Assembly (NCBI RefSeq): GCF_001577835.2
Contig: NC_029541.1
Coordinates: 1,793,141-1,857,140, forward strand
DNA: 64,000 nucleotides
Reading direction: 5' to 3'
Origin: Coturnix japonica
Lineage: Eukaryota; Chordata; Aves; Galliformes; Phasianidae
Made by a program: the position numbers and the translations under genes. Shown piece after piece: positions 1 through 12,970 of the stretch. How positions within the stretch are numbered: the stretch's first letter is position 1; every line of letters starts with the position of its first letter. The notes under the pieces are model-generated. The model was not told the origin of the DNA. It ran no database searches and saw only the letters and a program-made list of their open reading frames with translations.

Positions 1-540
1 TTCTCCATGCAGAGCTCTGTCCCTCACACCCTCCCACAATGTGTAAATAAAAGCAGATGCTGACGGTTCATCCTCTCCTGTTTTTAAGCTCTAGCAATCC
101 CTGCTCTTGTTTCCATGTGCTCCCAACAGACGCTCCAGATTCAATCAGACCCATAGAGAGGGGGGACACACTCAGGATATCCCACTATCCTATGAAGCAC
201 CAATTGAGTCATTTACACATCATGTACCATCCACGACGGCCCTTTATATCTATCTCCTTTTAGCTCCAGAACTGCTAATTCTCAATCTGATCCTCAGCTA
301 CACCTGTCAGGGATAAATATGCACCAGCCCAACAAATCCAGCTGTGTTAGCTGAGCTGAGAAATAACCCTGGGATATGGATGGGGGCGGGATGGCTGCTC
401 TGTGAGTATTCCACCCCCCCTTCCTCGCTGGGAAAAGAATATTTCTTTCCTACTATTAACGATGCAGGTCTCATCTGCTTGCTCTGATTGGGAGGTTAAA
501 AACAACCCAATAACCCACCCAGGCTGGAGGGGAGGGCAGG
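1..540. other. PROK1 5' flank, no gene seen
   Basis: This is AT/GC-mixed flank without a recognisable exon. An AATAAA at 46-51 on the + strand could be the end of an upstream transcript or chance. The last 60 bases before the TATA box are G-rich, as is common in bird promoters. I see nothing else I can name. Confidence 0.4.
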
Positions 541-544
541 GGGG

Positions 545-550
545 TATATA
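545..550 (+). promoter_or_regulatory. PROK1: TATA box of PROK1
   Basis: A TATATA lies in a G-rich setting 39 bases before the PROK1 start codon. It would place transcription start near 575 and leave a very short 5' leader. The position is seen in the sequence; its use is inferred. Confidence 0.6.
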
Positions 551-588
551 GGGCCGGGGTGCAGGCGGTGCAGGCAGACAACAGCACC

Positions 589-2543
589 ATGAGGTGGCTG
601 CTGCAGACCCTCTGCCTGCTGCTGCTGCTGCCCTCCCACCATGGAGCTGTGATCACAGGGGTAAGTGCAGCCTCAGCACTCAGCATTTGGGGTCATTTTA
701 TGGCTGGTTTTATTTGGAGATAAGGCACCAATGGTGCTCAGCATCCCTATGGGTCAGTATCCTTATCCTTGTGCTGCTTCTCTTGCTCTCTGAAGTGTGA
801 TGCATGGGTTTGATCTGTGTTGGGTTTTGCTGTGTTCTGCTTTGTCTGTTCAAAGTGGGGGCTGAATTTGCTGCCCTGAGCTCAGCGTGCTTTGAACTTG
901 CCCTACAGTCTCCCACCCTGCACCGTGCAAAGTCACGTTTGGTGTGAACCCAGCCTCTCCCACCCTCCCTGTTTGCACTAAGACAAACACGAGGTGCTTG
1001 AACTCCTTTCACTGTTTGCTTTGGGTCATTTTCTGCTTGGTTTTGCAATGCGTTGGTGCTGTTCCCTATCAATCCTGTTCCTTCCTCCCGTGTCCCTCTG
1101 AGCACACGTGAGTGTGAAGTCATCCCACTGGAGTACAGCTTCTGTTTCTCCTCTAAGCATTGGACCCAGCATGCAGGGAAATGGGGGGTTAGGAACTTTT
1201 CCAGATGGAGGAAAAGAGAGTTTGATGGGGAGCATGATCCCGAATTGGGCTGGAAGGAGGGCAAGGGCAGCCAAGCTGTGGCCTGTCACTGGTTTTTAAC
1301 ATCATTTGGGGGCTAAGAGTGTGCCCAGGGAGAATTGGGTTGCTTTTGGGGTTTGAGCTGCAAGCTTCTCCCCTGTGCATCGCTCCTTTACTCCAAGCAT
1401 GTTGGATCTTCATGCTGCAGACCACCCCATATCCAGGCTGTGCTGCAAACCTCCCATCCCACCTCCAAATGGATGAGCTCTGAGCATCCCTCACCTCCTT
1501 TGGCTGCTCCCCCTGACCTAGGGGGGGAGACCAGGACCCTGGGGTTGGGCAGGCTGACCCTATTGCCTCTCCCCAGGCCTGCGAGCGGGACCCGCAGTGC
1601 GGCAGCGGGACGTGCTGTGCTGTCAGCCTCTGGCTGCGGGGTCTGAGGATGTGCACCCCTCTGGGGCAGGAGGGGGATGAGTGCCACCCCTTCAGCCACA
1701 AGGTACTGGATGGGGGGGTCCTGTGGGTGGGGGGTCCAAGCACTGGGTGGGAAAATGCACTGAGATGGGAGGGTGAGGGGGTGGGACAGGATTGGGATGA
1801 GGCTCTGGGCATCACTATGGGGGTCTTCAGGGATGCACGTGCTGTTATCCCATGGGGTGTTTTCTGCCTGTCCCCACCACCCTAAAGCCACACGGTGCCT
1901 TGGGAGCAGGGGCTGAGCAGCCCGACACATTCATTCTAAAGCAAACTGCTCCGAATTGATTTGTAAACGCCCTGCCAAGCAGGGAGACGCCTCGCTAATA
2001 CCGCAGAGCCGCCTGAACGCTGCTCTCTCCATCCGAGCTGAAGCCCCGATGTGTTCGGATTATCCCGAGCTGCCATCTCTCTTCCATCTGCAGACACATG
2101 GCCCCGGGGGGCTCCGTCTCTGTGCCCACAGATCGATCGTGAGCGGTGGGAACAAAGATTTAATGATCCCATTCCTTCATTTTCTGAGGGGGGAACAAAA
2201 GCTGAGGGATCAGAAATTCATTTCAGGCCTATTCCCATCAAACAGCTGAGAAGCAGCAGAGGGAAACTCCCAGGGCTTTGGTCCTGGCTGGTTATTTCTA
2301 CCTGGCACAGGGTCAGGGTTGGGTTTAGGTTTGGCTTAGGTTTAGGGCTCAGTCTCAGTTGTGTTTAGGATTTGGGTTAGGGTTAAGGTTGGGTCGGGGT
2401 CTCTCCATTCTCTCTTTCTGCAGATCCCATTCCTGGGGAAGCGCCAGCATCACACCTGCCCCTGTTTGCCCAACTTCAGCTGCTCCAGGTTCCTCGATGG
2501 CCGCTACCGCTGCTCCCTCAACTTCAAGAACTTTGACTTTTAG
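589..2543 (+). CDS. PROK1: Prokineticin-1 (three coding exons)
   Basis: Coding exons are 589-660, 1577-1702 and 2424-2543, all with GT/AG borders and phase-0 introns. They join to 105 residues, the usual PROK1 length. Residues 1-19 are a leucine-rich signal peptide. The mature chain of 86 residues begins with AVITG, the N-terminal motif essential for receptor activation in this family. Ten cysteines follow (ACE, QC, TCC, MC, EC, TCPC, SC, RC), the pattern of the five-disulfide AVIT/colipase fold. The C-terminus SLNFKNFDF resembles human PROK1 more than PROK2. The secreted product is known to signal through the Gq-coupled receptors PROKR1 and PROKR2, acting on endocrine-gland endothelium and gut smooth muscle. 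The start was chosen because it opens the signal peptide just downstream of a TATA box. The gene lies head-to-tail with CYM. Intron 2 carries a telomere-like tract. Confidence 0.95.
2310..2400 (+). repeat. Degenerate telomere-like tract in PROK1 intron 2
   Basis: About 90 bases are built from variants of TTAGGG: GGGTTTAGG, CTTAGGTTTAGGG and GGGTTAGGGTTAAGG, ending in GGGTCGGGG. The tract stops about 20 bases before the exon 3 acceptor. It resembles a decayed interstitial telomeric repeat; a simple G/T-rich expansion is the alternative. Confidence 0.6.
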
Positions 2544-3363
2544 GTGATGGAGCCGTGAGTGTCAGCACAGCCTGCAGCCCCCAGCACCCATTTCTCCCCC
2601 CTCCCTCCCCCAGACAACCCTACAAGTGCTTTTCCAAGGTAGACAGCGTTGCTACAAGCCATGTGTATGGGGAAACTGAGGCACGGTCAAGCAAAGCTGC
2701 TCTGGCACATTGCTTAGCAAAGCTCTGCCCCCAGAGCAGATGGAGGACAGCAAATCTCTTGGGCCTCCAAAAACCCTTTCATGGAGCATAGCCTGCATGC
2801 AATGGATGCTGTCAGCCAGATTTCACCTCCATCCTTTCATTTGGGAGGAGTGAACTTTCTCATCCAGCCTTCAATTGAAAGAAACAGTTATCAATTAGCT
2901 TGGGTAATTAATTAAGGGTTGGCTTTTCCCTGATGTTCAAGCTCTGGTGCAAAGCATCTTGCAATGCCATGTGTTTATCGAGGGGGGGGAGTGGATCTGC
3001 CTGCTGCCCAATGTGGGGCTATGGGACACGGGGAGAAGTTTTCCACATCAGCCTCTATATCTGCTGGTCAAATGTGAGAGGGCAATGCATCCCTTGACAT
3101 CCCTTAAAGCAATGGCAGTGCTTGAAGGCAAAGCTGGCTGTGGGGCATGGAAGTGCTTGGGGTCTGTGTGTCTCCCCCCCACATCCCTCCCCTTTTTGGT
3201 GCATTTTTATGGGGTTTGGTGCTATTGTAGTAGTTGTTTCTGTTTCTAAGGATGCCCATTGGAGGTCTGTGGCAGATGCTGTGTTAATAGAGAATGTGAA
3301 ATAAACAAGATTGGGAGAAAGCTTCCCCAACCTTTCTGTCTCAACCAGTGTATTTTGGGTGAA

Positions 3364-3369
3364 AATAAA
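3364..3369 (+). terminator. PROK1: Poly(A) signal of PROK1
   Basis: This AATAAA is followed about 35 bases later by a GT-rich stretch (TGTGTTGTTTGTTTGG), the classic cleavage context. Another AATAAA lies at 3300-3305 and a third near 3440. Using this one gives a 3' UTR of about 0.85 kb. Which signal is used is inferred. Confidence 0.5.
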
Positions 3370-3449
3370 ACATTGCAATGCCTGGGTTGATTTTATTTAG
3401 CTGTGTGTTGTTTGTTTGGTTTTAATAATATACATCAAAATAAAACCTC

Positions 3450-4590
3450 ATCTCTATGAGCTGCTTGGTTAACAAACCGACCAACCCCACATATCATCTT
3501 GGTTTGGAGGGGATCAGATATAAGGAGAAAGTCCTTTATACTTGGAGGGTGGTGATGGGGATGGAAAGGTGGGAATGGGACCTTCCTTGTGTCCTGGTGG
3601 GTCTGATCAGATGGGAATGGGCTTTCCTAGAGGGGTTCATCCAACCCAGCCCATCCTCACCTCTGTCCAAATCAATGGATCAATTCCAGCTTGCTCCCAT
3701 TATGCAGGTGAAGAAATCAACATGAATCCCTGCTTTACCCAATGACAAGAGCAGGGCCCATTGCAGGAAGCTGCCCACCTTGCAGTGGAGGGACACGTAG
3801 CATCACTTCAATGCTAAGCAATCCCTTGTAATAAGGGACTCAAAAGACAGAGACAAAAGGGGTCTGTCAGCTTTGCTCCACTATCATCAGAGGAACCCAA
3901 CCCCTACTGTGATGCCAGCAGCTGCCTCTGGCTTTTGGGGCATGGGGGGGGCTCAAAACAGGAGCTGATAGGGGGCTCCTTGCATCCCCCAGCCCAAGCC
4001 AAGCTCTCCTATGAGAAGGACAAGCTGATGCCTGTAGCAATTAGCAGCACTGCTGATAGCAAGGTGCTCATTAAGGTGTTTAATCTTGGGTTAATGGCCC
4101 CCGTATCGCTGGGCACACAGCACACAGAGAGGGGTCGGCATGCTGAGGGGGTCACCTTTCCTGCGGGCTGTTTGTATCCCTCTTCACTAATTGGTTTTGC
4201 AGATAACAGAAGGCCGGGACGTGCAGGCAGCCCTCACACCCATGTCCCCACACTGAGGGGCCCCCTTCCCCATTCCAACCCCAGACAGACCCTCTGTAGT
4301 TGGGGGAGCACAAAGCTGGGGTCCCACTGCTGTGTGTGTTTCAGATTCCCACCTGGAAAATGACTGCAAATTGTGGTGCCCGCAGGGTGGTGGGGATGAA
4401 GGATTTGGGGTGTTAAAGGATGGGGGCAGAGCAGGAGCACCTTTCTGTCCCCACACCCCCGGTGACGTGTGGATGCTGGGTGTTGTTTGCCATGTGTGCC
4501 AGCACCTGGGTGTCACCGGGGGTACCTTGGCCGGGTGCCCACCAGGTGGGGACGGCTCCGTGGTTGCCCTTGGCCCCACAGGTGGGGGGC
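3450..4590. promoter_or_regulatory. PROK1-CYM spacer and CYM upstream region
   Basis: No exon is visible here. Near 4185-4206 an ATTGG (inverted CCAAT) is followed by AGATAAC, a GATA-factor site, about 400 bases before the CYM TATA box. GATA5 and Sox2 are known regulators of the chicken embryonic pepsinogen gene in proventricular epithelium, so these motifs are plausible, but their function here is inferred. Confidence 0.3.
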
Positions 4591-4598
4591 ACTGAGGC

Positions 4599-4606
4599 TA
4601 TTTAAG
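4599..4606 (+). promoter_or_regulatory. CYM: TATA box of CYM
   Basis: TATTTAAG lies 48 bases before the start codon, the spacing expected for a strong tissue-specific pepsinogen promoter. Transcription would start near 4630. Confidence 0.65.
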
Positions 4607-4646
4607 CCACGGGGCACTTCTCCTTGCAACCCTCATCTCTGGCACA

Positions 4647-7468
<2,822 letters not shown>

Positions 7469-7536
7469 ATCTACTGAGATGACAGCACTCAACCAGACCA
7501 TGGCTGTGTTTTCTAAGGTGTCCTTGCTTGCATGCA

Positions 7537-7542
7537 AATAAA
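7537..7542 (+). terminator. CYM: Poly(A) signal of CYM
   Basis: AATAAA lies 69 bases after the stop codon and is followed by a TTGATGATG...GTTGGTGG GT-rich element. The very short 3' UTR fits pepsinogen genes. Confidence 0.75.
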
Positions 7543-7559
7543 ATGTTGATGATGTAGAG

Positions 7560-9430
7560 TTGGTGGCTGCACGTTTATTGGTGATAAAAGGGCAGGAATT
7601 AGGGAGGAGCTGTTGTACAATTGCTGCTTCGTGGTGGTGGCAGAACATTGATGCAACAGAACAAGACTGGGGCTGCAGGGAGCTGAGGTTTGTAGGAAGC
7701 CAAAGCTGGTTTTGTACTGGGGTCGTGTCAAATGAGCAATACTGGAAAACCTCAGTTTCCATCCAGGGAAGTTGAATTCCCCATCCCAAACCCACAGACT
7801 GCAGACCCGCATTGCAAAGCTTCTGCACGCAGCTGTGCATGTATAGAGAGGAAGTCTTGCTTCCATTTCCATAGCTTAGAGCACTCTGTTGCCCCTTGGC
7901 TCTACCACTGTTATGAGCTTGATGCAGCAGGAACTACAGCTGCAGGGATCAGCAGCCCTGGTGGGACCAAGACCCCAGGGACCACGAATGAGAGTGGGGA
8001 GCACACACTGACTGCTGTCATACTTCTATGCCTAAGAAATGTCTGTCCTGGAGTGCCACCTCGTGGCTCTGGAGCCAAAACTGTATTTCAGTGCACAGGG
8101 AAATAGCCAGTGCCAAAAGGATGCTCCAAGGCTTGCTTGGATGTTCTGGATTGAAGGAAGAGGGAGATGGTTCTACCTGAAAAACATGACAACCCTTCCT
8201 ATCAGCATTGAAAGCTCAACTCTTTCTGCTATTAAGTAAGAAATAAATGAGGTTAAAACTGCCTGAAAGGAGCTGGGGGTGCCTCAAAGTGCTGCTCTCC
8301 AGATGTGCCCAGCTGTGCCTCCTACAGATACCCAGTGTGATAAAGATCTGGTTGTAGGATGTCCACCCCTCCAAGCAGGGGAGCAGAATCTGGATAGGTG
8401 GGTGCAGAATCTCTGCTAGGGGGAAAATCCCAGCACGCCCCAACTCATGTTTTACATCAGCCTGGGAATGAGAACAAACAAAGAAATAATCTTCCAGCAC
8501 TCCTTTATGAATGAAGCTGCAAACCAGAGATGCTGGCACGTTGCATAATGATCAACACCGACCCTTTAGGAGATGAGACATTGAGTAGAACAGATGTGGG
8601 ATACAAAAGCGGATGTGTAGACACTGCATGAAAAGCTGTGATTTTAATGTAGGCAGAAACATCAAAAAAAAAAAGCCAAGCAAAGCAGAGAAGTTGGAAC
8701 AAAAATGTTTTTGTCGGAAGAAAACCTGCTGGCAATAGAGAGCGCAGCAAAACGATCTGTTTCTGTTTCTCCCTTCAAAAATGCCCATGGAAATTCGCAT
8801 GTTTTCGAAAACCAGAAGTGCCTTTTACAATGCAGAGCCAAGCTGTCAGGAAATGTCAGCCCTCATTACTCTGTGCTCCATTTGCAGCAACTTAAGTGAC
8901 AATAAAAGCTACAAGGTCACAGAGATTGGTCCCAAAGGGCATTTGCGCACCAGATAAACCACAAGTTGAACATTTGTTTGCATTCAAAGTCCCCCCTGCC
9001 CTTCTCAGAGCTCAGCTGGTCCACCAGAACCCCCATGGGCACTGAGCCACAACCCTTCCTTGGTGGCTGTACCACTGGGGTCAGTCCTCACCCCTCTCCC
9101 TCTTTAAATCCCTGCACCCACTGGCTCGGTCCCATCCATCATTGTCCACCCTGCTGTGCCACCAGCACAGATCAGGGAAGCCAATCTGCAGAGGAAGCAT
9201 GGGCAATGGGCTGAGAAGAGCAGGGAGATGGGACCAGCCCTGTGAAGCTGGGTGGCACCAGGCAAAGCTTTTCTTGCAGTTTTCCCCTCTTTGCCTTTCA
9301 AGTAAATGGGGAAAAATCTCCATGCATGGGGGAGCCGCGCACTGATGCTGCGGTCAGGAAAGCTGAATGCCAAACAGATGAGCATCAAGTAATAAAAAGC
9401 AGACCGATGAGCAAGGAAGAGAGATAAGAA
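7560..9430. other. CYM-KCNA10 spacer, no gene recognised
   Basis: This stretch lies between two genes whose 3' ends face each other. Short ORFs occur on both strands but none resembles a known protein or has convincing splice sites. An A-rich patch lies at 8665-8675. I see nothing that requires an annotation. Confidence 0.4.
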
Positions 9431-9438
9431 AGATGGTG

Positions 9439-9444
9439 TTTATT
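9439..9444 (-). terminator. KCNA10: Poly(A) signal of KCNA10
   Basis: TTTATT on the + strand gives AATAAA on the - strand, 208 bases after the KCNA10 stop. The intervening 3' UTR contains A-rich simple repeats (AACA, AAT) at 9485-9575. Confidence 0.5.
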
Positions 9445-9484
9445 TGAGCAGCCACGGGAAATCAGAGATTGAAAAATGTCTAGA

Positions 9485-9575
9485 AAAACAAAAAAAAACA
9501 AACAAAAGAAAAAAAAAGCAGCAGCGCATTTGGTTTAAAATAATAATAATAATAAAAAAACAACAACAACAAAAC
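9485..9575. repeat. A-rich simple repeat in KCNA10 3' UTR
   Basis: The + strand shows (AAAC)n-like, polyA, (AAT)n and (AAC)n stretches in succession. On the transcribed strand it would be a U-rich stretch of the KCNA10 3' UTR. Confidence 0.7.
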
Positions 9576-9651
9576 ACAGCTTGCAGATGTTGCATGCCTT
9601 ACCCAGCCCACCCCACCCAACAGCGCTCAGCTTTGCCATGGAAAACAAGCA

Positions 9652-11187
9652 TCACTTTTTGGCCTTGTCTCGAGGGTAACCCCCATTGGTCTTATTGAGA
9701 GACTCCATGCTGTCGTTGCCCGTCACCACACTGTTGAGTATCCTCTCCACCTCCCCGGGTAGAATTTGCTTCTCTTCATTCTCTGTCTCCCTGTGGTAGA
9801 AATAGTTGAAGTTCGAGACGATGACGGGGACGGGCAGCGCGATGGTCAGCACTCCTGCAATAGCACACAGAGTGCCCACAATCTTCCCACCCAAGGTGGT
9901 GGGACACATATCACCATAGCCAACGGTTGTCATTGTGACCACGGCCCACCAGAAGCCATCAGGGATGCTGGAGAAATGGCACTTCTGCAAACTAGACCGG
10001 CGCTGGAGAAGAGGATGACGCGATGAGAGGAAGAAGATGAGCAAACCCAGCTCCCGCATGCTGGCCTTGAGGGTCTGCCCCAGGATCTGCAGCCCCTTGG
10101 AGTGCCGGGACAGCTTGAAGATCCGGAAGACCCGCACCAAGCGGATGATCCGTAGGATGGCCAAGGACATGTTCTGCTGCCCGTTGAGTTCGCTCTGCTG
10201 GATCAGCTCAGTGGTGAGTGTCACAAAGTAGGGGATGATGGACACGATGTCAATGATGTTCATGATGTTCTTGAAGAACTCGGTCTTGCTGGGGCAAACA
10301 ATGAATCGGACGAACAGCTCAAAGGAGAACCAGATGATGCAGGCAGTCTCTATGACGAAGAAAGGGTCTGTGAAGGTGCTGTGGGCCAGCAAGGTGTCCG
10401 TCGTATTCCTAGAAAGCTCCTGGGGGGACTTATACTCCCTTTCCTCTCTGAACTCTGGCAAGGTCTCCATGCAGAAGATGATGATGGAGATGACAATGAC
10501 CAGGACGGAGACCAAAGCTACACCTCTGGCTGCACTGGAGCTTTCAGGGTACTCAAAGAGCAGCCAGAATTGCCTATGAAAGTCGTTGGTTGGTAAGAGG
10601 GTCTCAGGGTCCTTGATAAACCCTTCATCCTCCCGGAACTTCTCCATAGCTTCCTCACCCAGCTCATAGAAGTTGATCTCATCAGCAAAGACATCAATGG
10701 GGACATTGGCCGGACGCCGGATTTTCCCACCGGATTGGTAATAGTACAGGATCCCATCAAAGCTGGGCCTGTTCCTATCGAAGAAATATTCATTCCTCAT
10801 GGAGTCGAAGTAACGCATCCTCTTCTCTGGGTCCCCAAGCAAGGTCTCTGGGAACTGGTTGAGGGTCTTGAGCCGTGTCTCAAACCTCAGCCCAGCAATG
10901 TTGATGATGACTCGCTGGTCCCCCTCCTCCATCCCCACCCGCTCCCCCACCAGGTGCTCACTGAACTCAGCAGAGAACCTGGAGAAAATGGTCTCATTGT
11001 TGGCGTTTTCACTGTTGATGAGGATCCTCCAGTTGGAGAGGAGGTTGGCGCAGCTGGGATGGCCTTTCCGCGACTGGCTGGCGGGGCTGAGGTCGTTTGA
11101 ATAACAGGGATCCTCCACGATCTGATCAGCGTTGTCAAAACTGACTAGTGCCACCTCCATCTCCTTCCAACTGGACACGTCCATCAT
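9652..11187 (-). CDS. KCNA10: Kv1.8 voltage-gated potassium channel subunit with altered S5-turret
   Basis: A single-exon 511-residue frame, the same length as human KCNA10 from memory. T1 tetramerisation domain is about residues 91-195, S1 222-240, S2 272-294, S3 307-324, S4 340-360 (arginine/lysine every third residue), selectivity filter TVGYGD 421-426 and S6 with PVP 452-454. The N-terminus (WKEMEVAL) and C-terminus ([15 protein letters not shown]) identify KCNA10 rather than other Kv1 genes. Kv1.8 is a plasma-membrane K+ channel, known from kidney and inner-ear hair cells. Odd point: residues 388-404 read [17 protein letters not shown] where paralogues have [15 protein letters not shown] plus a turret. 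The DNA at 9979-10028 still resembles that sequence but carries several small indels and a net loss of 15 nt, so the second half of S5 is lost while the frame is recovered. As written, the product is unlikely to form a normal pore; sequence error is the leading alternative. Confidence 0.93.
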   Translation of the reverse strand: MMDVSSWKEMEVALVSFDNADQIVEDPCYSNDLSPASQSRKGHPSCANLLSNWRILINSENANNETIFSRFSAEFSEHLVGERVGMEEGDQRVIINIAGLRFETRLKTLNQFPETLLGDPEKRMRYFDSMRNEYFFDRNRPSFDGILYYYQSGGKIRRPANVPIDVFADEINFYELGEEAMEKFREDEGFIKDPETLLPTNDFHRQFWLLFEYPESSSAARGVALVSVLVIVISIIIFCMETLPEFREEREYKSPQELSRNTTDTLLAHSTFTDPFFVIETACIIWFSFELFVRFIVCPSKTEFFKNIMNIIDIVSIIPYFVTLTTELIQQSELNGQQNMSLAILRIIRLVRVFRIFKLSRHSKGLQILGQTLKASMRELGLLIFFLSSRHPLLQRRSSLQKCHFSSIPDGFWWAVVTMTTVGYGDMCPTTLGGKIVGTLCAIAGVLTIALPVPVIVSNFNYFYHRETENEEKQILPGEVERILNSVVTGNDSMESLNKTNGGYPRDKAKK

Positions 11188-11261
11188 ACACTAATCAGAT
11201 TAGCAGCATAAATCCCCGGGTCGAATGCCGGCAGCTTGCTTCTTTCCCACGCTATGAGAAT
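11188..11261 (-). other. KCNA10: KCNA10 5' UTR start of coding exon with splice acceptor
   Basis: On the - strand a long pyrimidine tract ends in TTTGCTCGCAG at 11262, followed by 74 bases of leader and the start codon. It is a strong 3' splice site and implies at least one upstream noncoding exon. A strong donor at 19119 is one possible partner. The acceptor is seen; its use is inferred. Confidence 0.55.
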
Positions 11262-12944
11262 CTGCGAGCAAACAGACAGGGGAGACAGATGAATCGTGGC
11301 TCACTTTGCTTGACCAAAGAGAATGAAACAAACCTGAGGTCAGAGAACTCTGTGTATCTTAACACAGCCCTTAATTTCATCAGCATTGCACTTCCAGAGT
11401 ATTTTTCAGCTCTGGATCCTGTGGGCCCTGTTGGCACAGCTTCATTGTCATCACTAAACCTCTCCATTTCTACATAGGGGGTCAGAAGCAGATGGGGGAG
11501 GATTCAGGTGTCCCACCCAGGCTTTGCCCACCCATCCCAAGCTTTGTTTGCAACAGCCTTGCTCCAGCTGGGAGCGATGCTGGTCAAACTGGAGGCGCTG
11601 GGCAGCTGGGTCACCTGGCACATGGTAAGCACTTCCCAAAGCAGAGGCCAGGAGAGGTTCTGAGGAGTGCTGCCCATGAGGAAGGCTGGTCGGGAGGAAA
11701 AGAAAGCATCTATCAGCCCTAGAGAACCCCTCTGACCTGCATGAAAAGGGGCATGAAGTGGGGACTCCTTGTATCGATCCAGAACTTGGGGTGGACGGTG
11801 AACCCATTTGAAGTTAACAGAGAGAAATCCTGGGAACATTTACACCCAAAATACATTTATCCTGTCCACCCCCTCATTTATTTCTCCCTCTTTTTCCCCC
11901 TCCATCTCTCTCCCCTCCAAATGTGTTTTCTAGACATAAGGACACGCGGTGCTGCTCCATTCTCCACGTGCTCACTAATCGCCAAGGGCACGCTGGCTTT
12001 CTTACCCAGCAAAGTTCAGCAGGAGGGACTGAAAAACTCAAATGCCCTCAATTGCCAGGAATAGCAGTGCAATCCAGGCCACATCCGCATGGGGACCAGT
12101 CCTGTACTGGGGCTGCGAGCACACAGAGGTGCCTGCCTCATTGAGCCTGAGCCACTGGGGCTCCAAACTGTTCCCCACACTTCCTTTGGGACAGGACTCA
12201 TCTATGCAGGCTGGAACAAGCTGGAAACCCAAATCTGCTTCAGGAGGAGATGTTGGCATTCTGGTTAGCTACAAACCTTCCCTATGAGCATTGCACGTTC
12301 AAAAGCAGAACTTCATACAGGAGCCAGTGTTGTCCATATCTCTCTGCTTGAATGAAAAACACAGCAGGGCTGTTTGTAGGTACCTCCCTGGAGACTTGGT
12401 TCTGTACCCATTGTCTCACATAGAGACACTGAGAGGGGAGCATTTGGGGCAATTCAGCTGAAAATAGAGCTAGGAGAAGCAGCAGCGTGTTTCAGACTTG
12501 CTGCAAAGATAAGCAGCCCCAGAACTGAGTCCTCAAGCCTCCATGATGGAGTTGGCTGGGAGGAAGGGTGATGAGAGCAACCCAGCCTGAATAAGGTTCA
12601 TTTAGAGGGAGAAAAAGGCACAAAAAAGACAGATAAGGAGAGCTGACCCCACACTCATGGCACCTCATCCCTGCTGCAGCCCAGGAGGGAACCCATGCCC
12701 TGGAGCCTCACTCAGCACCAAAGCAACCTTATGGCAGCTGAAGCTGATGGTGAAATTGCATCTGAAGTCAGCACCATGAGATGATCTGGGTTTTAAAAGG
12801 CATTAAGGGTGCTTAACAGTGTGCAAGAAAACTCCCAAGCCTTTGCTTCTTCAGCCTGAGACTTGGATGAGGCTGTGAGACCTCACGATCTGGCTTTGCC
12901 ATGGAGCCCCTGTGCAGATCAAGCTGAGCCCTGCATCATCCCTC

Positions 12945-12970
12945 AGGACAAAACTGAGGCAAAGAGCAGG
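12945..12970 (+). repeat. Possible MIR-like SINE core relic
   Basis: Contains AAAACTGAGGCAAAGAGCAG, close to the MIR core word GAAACTGAGGCACAGAGAGG. It is too short to be sure on its own. Confidence 0.25.

Noticed and set aside
1189-1930. Two long - strand ORFs over PROK1 exon 2
   Set aside because: Antisense and intronic, with proline/serine-rich low-complexity translation and no splice or homology support.
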